Below, one piece after another: positions 13,701 through 26,600 of a stretch of 64,000 nt of DNA. The DNA is taken from NCBI RefSeq assembly GCF_022965805.1, contig NW_027331510.1:1193001-1257000 (forward strand), written 5' to 3'. Both the position numbers and the translations under genes were made by a program. This DNA is from Primulina eburnea. Its lineage: Eukaryota > Streptophyta > Magnoliopsida > Lamiales > Gesneriaceae. Each line of letters opens with the position of its first letter. Within the stretch, counting starts at the first letter, position 1. The notes beneath the pieces are model-generated. The model did no database searches. It saw only the letters and a program-made list of their open reading frames with translations, and had not been told where the DNA came from.

Positions 13701-16700
13701 ACATATTTATAATCATTTCCTAGACGTAACTTCGAGCCTGTTCAATAACTTTTACGATTCGTTTTAAAACTTGGACCGGGGTCCCGGTTTTAACCCGAAT
13801 CAACTTGAAACTCAGTCAAACTTTTCCCAACTTAAATCACAACTTAATCACACCCTACCAACCCCTAACCAACCATATTCCGGCTATTTGGAGCCCCCTA
13901 ATCTCGGCTGCAACCTGCTGGAAAAATTCTGTATGTATAACCCTTACCCTAGTTGCACCCCGAGCCAAATCTTCGGCTCTACGCCTAACCGACATGGACC
14001 AGCCCCGAACCAACACTTACTAGGACCAAGACCAGGCCGTGGAACCCCTCCTGGACCAGCCCTACTCACGCCTACTGCCTGCCCATAAACCCAACCATAC
14101 GTGAATAACCCGAAAACAATCCCAAACCCTACCCTACTCGACTCCTGCGCCTTGATCTACTCCTAGGCCGTGACCAGCCGTGGTTGAGCCATCCTGAACC
14201 ATGACTCAGACCCCTTAGGGTCTGCACTGTGGCTTGGTTCGACTCCCCTACAGCCAGTCCCCTTCCCAAAGCCCGATCTAGTCCATACCGAGCCAACATC
14301 CAAGAAATCCGATCGGTCCTCTACCATGACTAGTTCCAAACCCAAATTCAGAACCTAGATGCCTTCGATCTCATCATGTACAATCCTTAAAAAACGTAAA
14401 TCAACAAAAACCATGCATTTAATGTATTAAAATAATTAAACACATATTTTAGTAAAACCTTAGATTGCATGCAGTCAGCTGACGTAGCTCGAATTTTCTT
14501 GACCTTACATCAACCCTCATGGTTTTGTTTTTGGACTTTACCTAAAAGACATCATATCAATGGAGATATCATTTTATTTTATTAATCTATGATCTTCTTC
14601 TCGATCTTTCAATGTGGGACTTTGGTTGCATTCCCAACAATTACTTTTTTTTTTTGTGAAACCGAGTCTCAAAAATGACAACTGTTCATATTTTCTCTTT
14701 AGTATTAATTCTGGGGATGAATTCCATGCCTTCAAGGGCGGATGATATTTCTATTGAATCAACTTCCAAAAAGGGTACAAGTTTGGCTGATGTTTCTGGC
14801 TTGAGTAAAGTTGAAGATGTCTCTGTGATATCGAACGAGCATACATCCAAATGGAGAGTTTTTACTGATAGTGGTAGAGGTTTTTTTATGCAGGTGAACG
14901 TTCTTGATTACATTTCTTTGGGCTTTCCAAAATAAGCTATTATTATCTTTGAGTTTCTCTATATAATTTAGCAAGTCGTCTGATTGTCGTTTAATATCAT
15001 CTAGGGAAAGTTTGAGCTAGCTGAGAAATTTTTTGTATCAGCATTGCAAGAAGCTATTGAAGGTTTTGGAGAAAGTGATCCACATGTTGCCTCTGCTTGT
15101 AACAATCTGGTGGGTCCTCTTTAAAACACTGTAAAGATAATTATTATTGTGCCTAATATGGTTGTATCACAATGAACTTGTGCTCTAGAGTTTTTTTTAA
15201 TTGAACTTTGATATGTCTCATTTCTTCTATGAGCCTCTGCCGGTTTCTTAACACAAAATAAACTATACACGATGATGGATGAATCCCTATCTGGAGTAAC
15301 ACAAATGGTAAATGAGAAATTACTTTCTAATCAGGGCATGAGCTAGATTCATTTTCTACTTTCATTCTGGTTTTGATTTTGGGTCAGAGCATCAGGCATA
15401 TCTCCTTGGAACACCATAAACCTCTTATTAAGGAACGCCCATTGTGGAAACTTCTTCCTGTTTGAGATACTTGTAGTGATCTGTCCTTCTAAAATTCCTG
15501 ACAACAAGATATTCTTTTGAAGTCGATGAAACAGTAACGGTATATGCAGGCAGAGCTCTATAGGATCGAAAAGGACTTCGACAAAGCAGAACCATTGTAC
15601 ATGAAGGCCATACATATACTGGAAGAATCTTTTGGACCCGATGACGTAAGGTGGGCATGTATAATTTGAACCTTTTCAATTAACTTTTATGTACTAACTT
15701 TTTGAATGTTTTCTTTTGCTTCGTGTAAAATTTCTTCGAGTTAGAGTCTCAGTGTAACAAATAAAATGACTTTATAAAAGCCACATTTTCTTCATGTTTG
15801 GTGTATTTGTACAAAAGTTGCATGTTTTAATGTTTTTCAATGTATAACAAACTGTACATCAACATGTGCTGCTTATGTTATAATCTTTTTCGTATGCGAG
15901 AAGGCTTGAAATTTTTGTTAAAAGTGCCGTCAGAAGATGGGGGTTGGCTAGCCCTACCATATCTTAATCATAAGCATGTGGCTAATGGCCTCAACGACCT
16001 CAACAACTGTTTTAGACAATGAATGATCAGTTGTAGATATGGCACATCTTAGAAAATTTTGACATTGTTACTCTTTCTCAATTCTCACATCTTTTCTGGA
16101 ATCTATAATGGAGCTTGATTGCTTAAAATCACCTTAATACATCTTATGTAGCCTTTACCTATTGTATATTGTAGAGTTGGGGCTGCTTTTCATAATCTAG
16201 GCCAATTCTTCCTTGTGCAGAGAGAATTGGAAAAGGCTCGTGGTTGCTATGAGGTAATGTTCACACTATAGATGTCAATTTGTTATAATTCTTTTTTTTT
16301 TTTGAACATTTTTAATTTTTTTTTTTTTGGCATTTTGAAAGTTGTAATTTGTGTTGGCTGATGTGTAAAAGTACCATACTATTCTTTCATCAACTTGCCG
16401 TGAAGCATTAACTGCTGATAATGTTGATAGAGGTGTAATATTGCTCGTCTATCCTGAGTTTTTGCATGTGATATGGCTGTATCATTCTTCACTTTCGCCA
16501 TAATTTTCTTTGTTTCTAACGTTTTCTAAATTTTTTTTTACAATTTTGGCAGCATGCTTTGAAGGTACATATCAAGCAGTACATCCAACCTTTTTCTTTC
16601 TCAACTAAATATTCTGTACTTTCGTTACCATTTTATTATTGATCAGACAAAGCGACGTGTTCTGGGAGAAACAAACACAGACTATGCTGATACCATGTAT

Positions 16701-19700
16701 CATCTTGGGACTGTAAGCTCACTTCTTTGTCTATTTTTACAGACATGGAATTTGAAAAACTAATCAATTGTTCTTTGTTGTTTTTTTGTTGTGGTTTTAA
16801 CCCTTGAAATTCCTTTTGCTTTTTATCTGATGGAACACATATGAAATATATGTTCATGACAATTGCACTTTATGGGCAAGGAGCTGCATGTTGGTATATT
16901 TGTCACTCTAGTCTTGATGTGTGTCCCTAAAAAAACATTAGAAGTGAGAATCAAGTCTGTCAAGTTTAACTCATCTTTTCGAAGGGGTTGAAGATATATG
17001 AAAGCTGTTGCAACCACTAATTCAACCAACAATTTATGGGAGAATATAGAAGGATTGGAACTCAATAACAATAGAAAAAAATTCATTGAACAGGTAAGTT
17101 TTTTACAAGATAATAATCACTCTTTCCAATAGATATGGTCCTTGAGAGGAATAGTGCTCTTAGCAGAATATAATCCTCTCCCACCCTAGCAACATTCAAT
17201 CAGAAAAAATTATTTACCAAAAAAACTAACTCCCCTGTTTTTTATCCCGTCCCCCCACACATGCAAACTCTCCCTCTTCCCTTTCTAGATTCCCAGTAAA
17301 AACTTGAAATATAACTAACTCCCCTGTTTATTTATCCCCTCCTTACTACTCGTGCCTATAGCCTTCTCGTGCTTCGTGGTAGTGTTATGACTTGATGTGA
17401 CCGGTCGTCATGGTAAGCCTATGGCCAAGGTGGTTGTGTTTCAATGGTTTTTTGTGCACAGAAAATTATGTCATATATCTTGGAAGGATTGAATTGAAAT
17501 CCATTTCACCTTCAAGTAAGTATGCCTCGATGTTTGTTGCCTTTACTTATTCTGCTGTCATTACTAAACTGGTTGCTACAAAATGATCCTATGGAATTGT
17601 CAGTGAAGGCATGAAGATGTAATATCAATTATGAGTCATTTTCTAAAAAAGTTATCAATGAACAGGTTTTGTATCTCGAAGGGAAAGTAAAGGATTCTGA
17701 AGACTTAATTTTGAATTCGATTAGAATCCTGGAGGTCTGCCAATATTCTTTCATGATGAGTGCTGATTTTCTATATGAAATAAAAAGTTTTTCTCCCTGA
17801 CTGTTTCTTGTTAACCTTGTAGGAAAGTGGGCAAGGGGAGACCATCATATGTATTAGGAGATTGCAATATCTTGCTCAGGTTGTAATTCCTTATTAAACA
17901 ACAATTTGAGACTGCCACAGTATGTGATAAAATAAGTCCCAACACACTCATACACTCCAATGTTATGCGCACACACACCACAAAAACCTGAATAAAATAT
18001 TTTATGCCCTTAATAGTGAAAAAATTCCCCAAAAAGAATGTCACAGCAAAAACATTTTGACGACCTTCAAATCTCCCCATATGGGCAGCCTCTTACCTAT
18101 GTTTCTACTGTTATCCACACACATATTGCAGATTCAAAAACACTGTACATATCTCATCTCATAAAGCTTGGTGTTGTTAGATAATGCATTTGCCAAATGA
18201 AAGTTTTTTGTTGTGTCTCCCTTATCTTAGATGGTTTGTGGTTGACCATTTCCATTGATGGTACCCTCTGCTGTCCCACCTCCAAGGAGGAAAAGAGGAA
18301 GAAAGATAAGTGCAATGAAATCATAATATCCCCTCTTGTTCACAACTTCTAGTTTCCATGAATGGTTCAATTCATACCATGCTTTCAAAAACTTTGGTCA
18401 AAATGGATTTTTACTCGAACAGATCACTTGAGAGAACTGTAGTTGGCAGGATATTTACTTTAATAATTATGAACATGATCAGCACACCTAATCACATGAA
18501 TATTGTCCTTTAGCCATCATATACGCTATCTGGGTGATATTTTTCTTGGAGCATGTTTTTGCTTGTATGTCTTCTGTTTTTGAATTATTCTTATAATCTA
18601 ATCATAGTGTCGTGATTTTTTCTCCGCCATTAACTATAGATGTACGTCAAGTCCAATCAATTTGCTGAAGCTGAGATCTTTTTGAGAAAGATTCTGCATA
18701 TGTTGGAATTATCAAAGGTTTATCATTTTTATAAGTCGTTTACTTTTATCAAGTGTCATTCATATTATTGTTATGGATATCTCTCAGGAAAGTTATTATA
18801 TTCATCGGACATCGGTTCCTCAGATATACCATGCATTGAAGTAGTAACTTAGGCATGTATTGTTTCCTTTAATGTTGCCAGCTCCACCACTCTGATCTTA
18901 TCAAGGCAAATGAACATGTTTTCATCAGTTGGTTATGAATTACCCTGCCATTGAACACTCTGCTATAGGCCCTAAAATATTGCAACTAATGTGAATTGGA
19001 GATCCTACTTAATTTGTTAATTACCCTTCAATCTTTCTGGATTTTCCATGGTTTCATTTGTAAGCGTAAATGAGATACTTATTACATGTCAAAGGGGTGG
19101 AAATCGTTGGGCACTGTTGTCGCAGCTGAACGCCTTGCTTTAACCCTCCAATCATTGGGGCAGCTTAGTGAAGCTGAAGAGCTACTGGAGAGGTACTTTC
19201 ATACTTCACTACCCCATGAATTCAAAACCACAGATGTTTCTGCTCGAGAATGACATGATGTTCTTCTGTAGCAGATGTCTTGAAGCTCAGACACACTTAC
19301 TTCCTGCAGAACATATTCAGGTTTAATATTTTTGCTGTTTTCAGACTCCTTATTGATTCTATGCCTCGTCTTATTTTCCATCTCATGTGGATCTATTGTT
19401 TAAAATGCGTTTACTGAAACTACTATAACTTGCTCCCTTCTCGTGGGTTATCTTTCACAAAATCCTTTTCCTATCATTTGGGTCCCACTATAATCAGCTA
19501 ATGTGATTAAATGATAGCAGCCGAGTTTCAAGCACTACTCAGATACTTGCAATTTAAACTTTGATGCTCTCTTTTTCTGTGTTGCGTTTTTCCCCTTATC
19601 GTGTCCCTTCGTTAAGGTGACACACTTAGTACCATATTTCTTGGTGAACAGAATGCGGCCAACATGCTATACATTGCTAGAGTGAAAATGCTCATCTCCG

Positions 19701-21766
19701 ACGATCTAATGAAGAGAAATAGTTCTCAAGCAATTACTGAGCTTGATAAGGCCAAAATACTACTAAGGGGATCGATAAGGTTAGTGCGGCTGAATATTTA
19801 CTGACAATGTCGTATTGCTTGTGATAGTTTCAATTGAGCTTCCTGATTTTTTAAAAATTCTAAAATAGCACCTTTTTTCTATTCTTGAGATACATTTTCA
19901 AGGCATTTTTTTGGAAAATTATGTGCATTCACAAGTCACAACAACTTATAACACATATCTTCCATTAGTCAAATGTTAATTTTAATTTCAAATGGTACAC
20001 ATTCCTGGAAAAAAGTTAAAAGTATTTTTCGTGTTTTCTTATATCAGCATTGATCGGGCCCTAGCAATTAATATGTCGAGAGTTGCTATATCAGTAATTT
20101 TAGGAGGTATTAACTGCCAGGATAGTCGAAGATATTCTTAACCATTATCTGTTGGCTTTGTTTTTCCAATTGGAACATGCTCTGTCTTCTTTCTTTGTAT
20201 AAAGTGGTTTTTTATATTTAAATAACAAAATTTGGCTTTGTTGAAATAAATTGTGTTTTACATTTTTTAATGGCTATCTTCAACAGAATAGCTCGACAAA
20301 TTCTTCTCCAATTTGTGAAAGAGAGAGGGAACAAAGAGCCCATTGTGGTGTACCCAAAAACTGGAAAAGATGGGCATCCCATGATGTTGATATTGGTTCG
20401 TTTACTATGTTAATTTGCAATCTAGTGCACAACGGACCAACTATATAACATTCACCTATTATGTATTTCACTTGATTATGTAATTTGCATTTTCAAACTC
20501 GCTCGTATTTTATTTGCTGATACCACTTTATGTGTTGTAAGATAACTCATTTTGTGTAAATCTTCTTGTAGCTACAATCACTCAATGCTCTCGGATCATT
20601 GGAGATAAGAAAACTGCAATTTCAGGATTCAAGGGTCAGTATGCATTAACCTGATAGAGATAATTGAATGGAATTTATTCTGTCAAATTATGATTGATCT
20701 TGAAATGTTTTTAGGCTGATTTTCTTCTACTATCCTTGATTCTGTCTACGATATATGATAGAACTGGGATCATACCATTTGAAATTGCATGATTCAGAAA
20801 TGTATCAAAATAATTTTCAAAATCTGAGTAATTTATTCCCCGTGGACTGAAATATTTTTGCAACCCTTTTGTTTGCATCCATAAGTTGTTTTACATGATG
20901 AAATTGTCGTGTTCCAAACATATTGTTGCTTGCTTATTATACATATCCATAATTTTGTATGCCTTTTAGCTGATGTGTTATTGCATTTGGAAAATTCAGA
21001 GCAGCGTTATTTTCCTCTGTTTCTTCTCCCTCATGAGTTCTATGACAAACATCATTTTAAAGAAATTTGTGAGAAAATGCAGAGTGAAGTATATCTGTTT
21101 CAATCTTAACCTCTAGAGTATCGAAAGAAGCACGGGGTTTGCCAAGATTTTTTTCCTTTTTTGAACTTCGTGACTTTTAGTGACAGTCTATGAAGCATCG
21201 ATTTTATTTCTATCCCAGTAGCTTGTGTCGCATTCATCTTGTCTAATTTCACCATCTGTCATTGTGAGTCTACCTTTCTATACTAGAAGATAATCATTGT
21301 TTCCTTGATAAAACAGGAGTGCATTCCCTCTGAGGCTGATGCTTCACTTCTTCAATGCATGTCTATTTTGAAGGAGGTACATGCAAATTTAGTTCGAATT
21401 TTTTCTGTATTCTACGTGGTTTGATAGTATTTAATGTGACGTTCGATTGTTTTATTATTTTTGTTCTACACTGAATTTCTCGTATAGACAATAGGTATAT
21501 ATTTTTATTTGATGAGTTAGTGGATGTGAATGTGTATTATGTTATTTATGCGTAGTTATTTTTGTCCAAATGCTTCCTTTCTTAATTTCGTGCAGTTTGG
21601 CAATGAGAAGTCATTGTTGGAGTCTTCTGAAGTAAAAGCCGAGTATCTCTCCTGTTTACAGTGTCTAAACGATTTAATCAGCAAAAGCAAGGCAAGTGAG
21701 ATTGCAATGGGGAAAGAAATAGAAAATGAGATTCAGCGTGTTCAAGATGAAATCTCTAGAAGTTGA
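10761..21766 (+). CDS. TPR-repeat protein, kinesin-light-chain-like
   Basis: Eighteen exons join in frame to 540 aa: 10761-10854, 11571-11666, 14703-14893, 15005-15109, 15550-15650, 16175-16253, 16553-16564, 16647-16712, 17666-17734, 17823-17879, 18640-18717, 19095-19192, 19275-19320, 19652-19779, 20287-20395, 20572-20634, 21317-21376 and 21596-21766. The first ~30 residues are Arg/Lys-rich with no acidic residue, so a mitochondrial or plastid presequence is possible. From about residue 128 to 365, paired helices follow the KLC/TPR_12 pattern (AELYRIEKDFDKAEPLYMKA; HPD-like VLGETNTDYADTMYHLGTV). The C-terminal ~100 residues are helical and charged. TPRs are protein-binding scaffolds, and no catalytic motif is visible, so the partner is unknown. 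Exon 7 is only 12 nt. Intron 2 holds a MITE and a solo LTR. The stop lies about 42 bp before a duplicated ARL8 fragment. Confidence 0.88.
11907..12232. mobile_element. MITE-like element with ~25-bp terminal inverted repeats
   Basis: The left end starts ctagaaaatgacggagcc and the right end, read on the other strand, starts ctagcagagatggagcc. The two ends are therefore an imperfect inverted pair, followed by G-rich sequence on the left (a run of about 14 G at 11939) and C-rich sequence on the right. There is no coding capacity. It lies in intron 2 of the TPR gene. The ctag at each end may be part of the ends or a target duplication. The superfamily is not assigned. Confidence 0.6.
12737..14509 (-). 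mobile_element. Solo LTR, probably Ty3/gypsy, in TPR intron 2
   Basis: The 1773-bp unit starts TGAAACATC and ends CCTTACA on the plus strand, so it has TG...CA ends. It is flanked on both sides by the 5-bp target duplication TCAAC (12732-12736 and 14510-14514). It is GC-richer than the surrounding intron and contains only spurious Pro-rich ORFs. Orientation is inferred from the TGTAAGGTC start on the minus strand. No internal retroelement region remains, so it is a solo LTR left by LTR-LTR recombination. Assignment to gypsy rests on LTR length and general character. Confidence 0.85.
16553..16564 (+). other. 12-nt microexon (exon 7) of the TPR gene
   Basis: CATGCTTTGAAG encodes HALK between exons ending in CYE and starting in TKRR. 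It restores the TPR helix pattern GCYEHALKTKRRVLGE, which is usual for KLC-type repeats. The acceptor is ttggcag and the donor is gtacat. Both flanking introns are phase 0, so skipping it would remove four residues without a frameshift. Confidence 0.85.
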
Positions 21767-21807
21767 TGAGTACGAGAACCTTGTATGTCTAGTATGAGTT
21801 ACTTAGC

Positions 21808-22416
21808 TGTTTAGGAGTCATTTCTGAACTCAATATTTGTGTCAACGAAGTATTCTACCCAATGTTTGAGACATTCTGATTTTTTTAATCTTTTAGCTCC
21901 AAAAAATGTCAGCATAAATTTTAGCTATGCCTAGCAATAAAACCATTTCAAAGTAAAGCAAGTATGAATTCGGATGATAGAAATCTGCATCCATGAGCAG
22001 ATTTTTAATGTAGGCCAAAAAATATTACCTTCATATGTTTGACAGCAATTTATTTACTGGCTTTTTACCGACAGAAGTTCGTTTTTTGTCATGTGTTGCA
22101 ATAGGTATGTGTGCTCCCATGTATCGAAGTTATTTTCAGAAACATTATGCTTTTGAACTTTTGTACGAAGAATTTAGTTGAAAAATCTTGACGACGAATC
22201 GAGAATCATACCTTACAGGCTTAGGATTTTATTAAAATTCCCTTTCAGTTTGTTCTTCAAACAGGAAATGGAAATTTCGCTTGTAGGTCTCCAAAATGCC
22301 GGAAAAACCACCACTTGTCAATGCCATTGCTGTAAGTGAAATGTCAAATATTAAATTCTCGTTTTCAATTGATAACATCACTCAACCAAAACTATTCTTC
22401 TTGTGTCCGAAACTGA
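21808..22416 (+). pseudogene. Partial, broken copy of ARL8 (intron 1, exon 2, intron 3 pieces)
   Basis: From ttaggagtca at 21808 the sequence follows ARL8 intron 1 (from about 7005) closely, with small indels. It then copies exon 2 at 22249-22331, including splice signals. The copy jumps from the start of intron 2 to intron 3 (source about 7893-7950), so exon 3 is lost. The exon copy is 83 nt against 82 in ARL8. One extra base after the P-loop codons (AAA ACC ACC instead of AAA ACA TCA) shifts the frame to an early stop. Exons 1 and 4-6 are absent. It cannot make a GTPase. Confidence 0.9.
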
Positions 22417-23642
22417 CTAGTTGCAGAGAGTTTTGAATTTTGTGTATTCTCTGCGCTGCGGGAGTACCACTGGAGATTCCAATACACGTTTATGTCTCCA
22501 GGTTCTTGCATATTGTATGCGAGTGTTAGCACAATTTTTTCTTTGAATTTCATTGCACATCGAATTATTTTTTAAAAGAAATCTTAATAAATCGAAATCG
22601 AGAAGTTAATGAAATATTTTTCTTATCGTTTTTTAAGAGAAATATAGACCTATATTAGAAATGGAAAATAGCCTATTCACTATTGTAAATCACAAAACTA
22701 TCCTAAAGCTCTTTTAAATCACAGCTGTTCTTAAGATATATTTCTTTATTATTTATAAATTTAAACAAGGTCGGTTCAATCATGATTCTGGGCAACCCTT
22801 CTAACTCAAAACCCCAACATTCAAAAACAATTAAAATATTACTTAGTGAGTGATTATGTGGAAATTAAACCAGCTATATATAGAGCATAAATCCATTGAA
22901 TATACATTCAAAACAAAGTGAACAAAAAATTAGAACGCTAATAAAGATGTCAAACAGAGAAAGAAGCAATAATAGTAGAGTGTAACCCTCTATATTGGAC
23001 GTCATCAATGTCAGCCAAAGCCGACTTAATTTCCATTCTCTCCAACGATTATTTATTTAGTGAACTTTAAGAGCCACATTAATCACATGTACATATTATA
23101 TATATGTATATAATAGATATATGAATGTGGGGTTTTCTTCTAAAAAAAATAATCAAAGGAATAATAATATCAGCCGCTTATAAATTTTCGAACTTGAATT
23201 TTGCGTGTTGTAATGCTCTTCGCGAAATAATATGTATACTATAGATTAGATGTCGGATGTCTGCATTTTAAAAAGTTATTTGGAATAAATTATGCGTATA
23301 ATGGTGGCTCAAGCCATGTATGTAATGATTTGGATGGCTATGAAAGTTGGTTCCAAGGGAGCTGAGTATAAACTTTTAAGATTTATGAGTTCCTTTTTGT
23401 GACCCCTGAAATGAATCAATGCTTAACTTATTTGACTAGAGTCTTAAATTAGGCTCAAGATAGAACAAATAATCATACTAAACATGTCGTGTACCGTTCT
23501 AGAGTAACCAATTGTTATAATTAGTAAAACTTAGAACGATATATACAACAGTCGCCACACATCTGTAAAAGTCCAGTTGCTTTTCCTGGCGACAAATATA
23601 ACTGAACTAGAGGTCCAAAAAAAGATGCAAAAAAGCAGCGTT
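22417..23642. other. Spacer between ARL8 fragment and nicastrin-like locus
   Basis: This is AT-rich sequence with no recognisable gene, RNA or element. Short tatata stretches lie near 23095-23120. The last ~100 bp may serve as the 3' UTR of the minus-strand nicastrin-like locus. Confidence 0.4.
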
Positions 23643-26600
23643 TCAGTCTTGCTTCAACGCCTTTCGGATTAGAGTTCTGACTAACGCTATAAAAAGGTAA
23701 GTCAAGAGAGTTATAACGATGCCCAACACCAAAATTAGACGGTCATAAGTAGCCTCTTGGACTGTATACAGTCTGATACCAATTGTATCCCAATTACTTT
23801 CAGTCCAAACTGGATCCTCCATGCTCATGATATCTGAAGAGTTGTAGGGTAGCAATGACCAGCCACCTGATTCGTATTTCAATCGGGTTGAATATGCAGG
23901 GACATACCTGGGATGACCACGAAGCTTTAGAACATGGAACTTCAAAAAACTTTAACATTCTAGCAACGGGTGATAAGAGTCCTCGAATATGCTTCCAAGC
24001 AAAGTTAGGCCTCTGGTTCATATGCACAAATCATATGCTCGCTTCGTATAAAAGCTTAAATTATCACAGATGCCTAACATCTAATAATTATTCTCTAGGG
24101 TATTTCCCCCCTCTAGCGTTCAAGCTATCACATAGAAACTGTCTCACATAAAAACTTGAGCTGATATACAAGCAGAGACATGAAGTAAAATATATATTGT
24201 TATAACATGAAAATCCAAATTTCTTGGTCCGAAAAAGCAAATTGTGAGACTATAGCCACCATCCTTATGCAGTAATGCTCATCTTAAATTTGAAAAAATT
24301 CCAACTAATGTAATCGGACCTTAATCTACAGAACATTGAAAGGCAAATGATGAGACAGAGAAAATGTTGTGCATAAAATAGTAATAAATCTATCAAGACG
24401 TCATAAATCAAATTTGCCGTAGCAATGTGCCAACCTGTCACAGAAGTGGTATCAAGCAGAGTCAAAGAACCGTAAACTACCTGGTAGTTGATAACACACA
24501 GACACTTTTTCCGTCAGTCTCAGTTTTTATGCACAATTCACCAACATCATTGCAGTCTTTTGGACAAGCAGAGCTCATATTTTTAGACGGAGTCGAAGTT
24601 TTATCCGCCAAAAAATTCCACACAAACCTTGAAACATCCCCAAAATAAACAGGATTAGGCGCAGAAGAAGGTTCTCCCAAAATGCCACCTACGTAGTGGC
24701 TTGGGCAAGTTGATGAGGGAGAAATATAATGCTTCACCAGATGACATGATAAACCAGGTTCACAATTTAACAGACAACCGAGAACTTCTTCGAACATAGA
24801 GGCAGTGACGTTGATAGAACTAAAAACTGAATCATTATCGCCACCAGCAGCTATGTATAACGTTCGAGAGACGAGTGCAGTAGCAGCCACAATCGCCGAA
24901 GAGTTGACGTTAGCTGCATTAAAGCAACATAAAAAAATTTCACAAATCCAATGCTCATTATACAATGCTACACAAGGTGGAAAAAATAGAGAAATTTGGA
25001 TGCACTAACATAGGTCGTCGAGATGGCTGTGATAGAACTTGTTGGCAAAAGCAGAGTGAAAATCTTCCAAAACAAGGCCAGAAGTCTGATGGTTCTGCCG
25101 AACAAATTTTAAATTTGAAAATATAGAAGGTTCAGCAAAAACTTTGTAATCAAAACAAAATTTTGTAATCATCCTACAGATATAAAACACAACACAAAAA
25201 GCTGTCAATTGAGGTATGCCAAGGAGGTTCCTTGGCAACGGACTACTGCTAACATACAGGTAGAAGCTCATCAATAAAGTCTAACTTATACAGGAATCGT
25301 ATCTATTTAAGAAATTATGCATATATATACATTGAGCATCAGAGATAAGTTCGATCAAATAAAAATGAAGCACACACGACCTTTCCAAAATTTGATTTCC
25401 ATGATCTAACATGAGATGACTCTAATGCTCACAATCTTGTAGATGTCGAAATCATAGTATTTTGTTAAGTCAAATCACTATTGGCGAATTTTGTATGAAA
25501 CAAAACCTTTGTTCTCAATACTATTTTTATGTATTCATTAATCATGAAACAAGGGCAGCTGCATGGAATAACTTAAACCACAAAAGAGTCGGGGAATAAC
25601 AACTCAAATACCCAATACCCACTCATTTTACGAAGGATTTCTTTCAGGAAACTGATTGGATATCAGCATCAGGTCCTTGAAATATTAAGCTTCGGAAAAG
25701 CAGTTTACCTTACAAAACTCCTTAAAATTGGATCTTTTGATACTCTAAGATACACACAACAAATAGTGCAAAATAATAAAAGAGAATATTCCTCAATTGA
25801 TTGGAGTTAACAGCATAAACCCCAGTAGTTACAGAACAAAATTAATTATAAAAAAAGTTCAAAAGATAAATGTTTAAAGAAAACAATAATTTGAACATAC
25901 CATATTAATAAGCATAGAGGATAAAGCATCAGAAAAACCTAATAAAATTGTCGAATTAGTAAAACGTGCAAGGAAGAAAACTCGATGAGGAATGAAACTG
26001 TTAATTTTTGGCAGCTATATTAGAAACAAAAACTGCATGCCTTGAAAGTAAGCTTTCAAATTCATCCGCAGAAACCAATATTGCAGTTGATCTGACCAAC
26101 ACATCTGCATTCTTGAATTGTACAATTGGAGTAACAACTTTCCCTCGACCAGGATCTAAAATCCAAATTAATAATTAGCTGATTATACCTCATCGTCCGA
26201 CTAACTGAACCTTATAATAACAGCCAGTACCCACTTGAACAACCAATTTCCCCATAAATGTTGAGCAGTCGTACACATGGATATCCGTCAATTTGTGTGT
26301 ACATAGACTTTTCAAGAGCAGGAACTGACTCAAAAGAAATTTGTCTTCCCTGAAGCTGTTCAAAGTCAATAAGCTCAAACCCAGATCAAACTAATATTAA
26401 ATCAAAACAAATTGCAAACGCGATAAAACCGAGAAGGGGATTTCAAATAACAGAGCATTTACATTATCAGAAAACAACTCAAATGAATTTGATTTCTCTG
26501 AAGCTGTCCACTTGAATGAGATTGGCTATGCCAAAATTGTCCAAAATCAATATAGCTCAGATGTAGAAGCTGATCTAAGCATTTCACTTGAACTAAATTA

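Noticed and set aside
13771..14088. Pro-rich ORF of 105 codons
   Set aside because: It lies wholly within the solo LTR in TPR intron 2, and an overlapping frame is open too. It is a composition effect.
20970..21110. Open frame in TPR intron 16 that could be a cassette exon
   Set aside because: It has an AG before and a weak GT after, but including it does not keep a supported frame between exons 16 and 17, and it has no TPR-like pattern.
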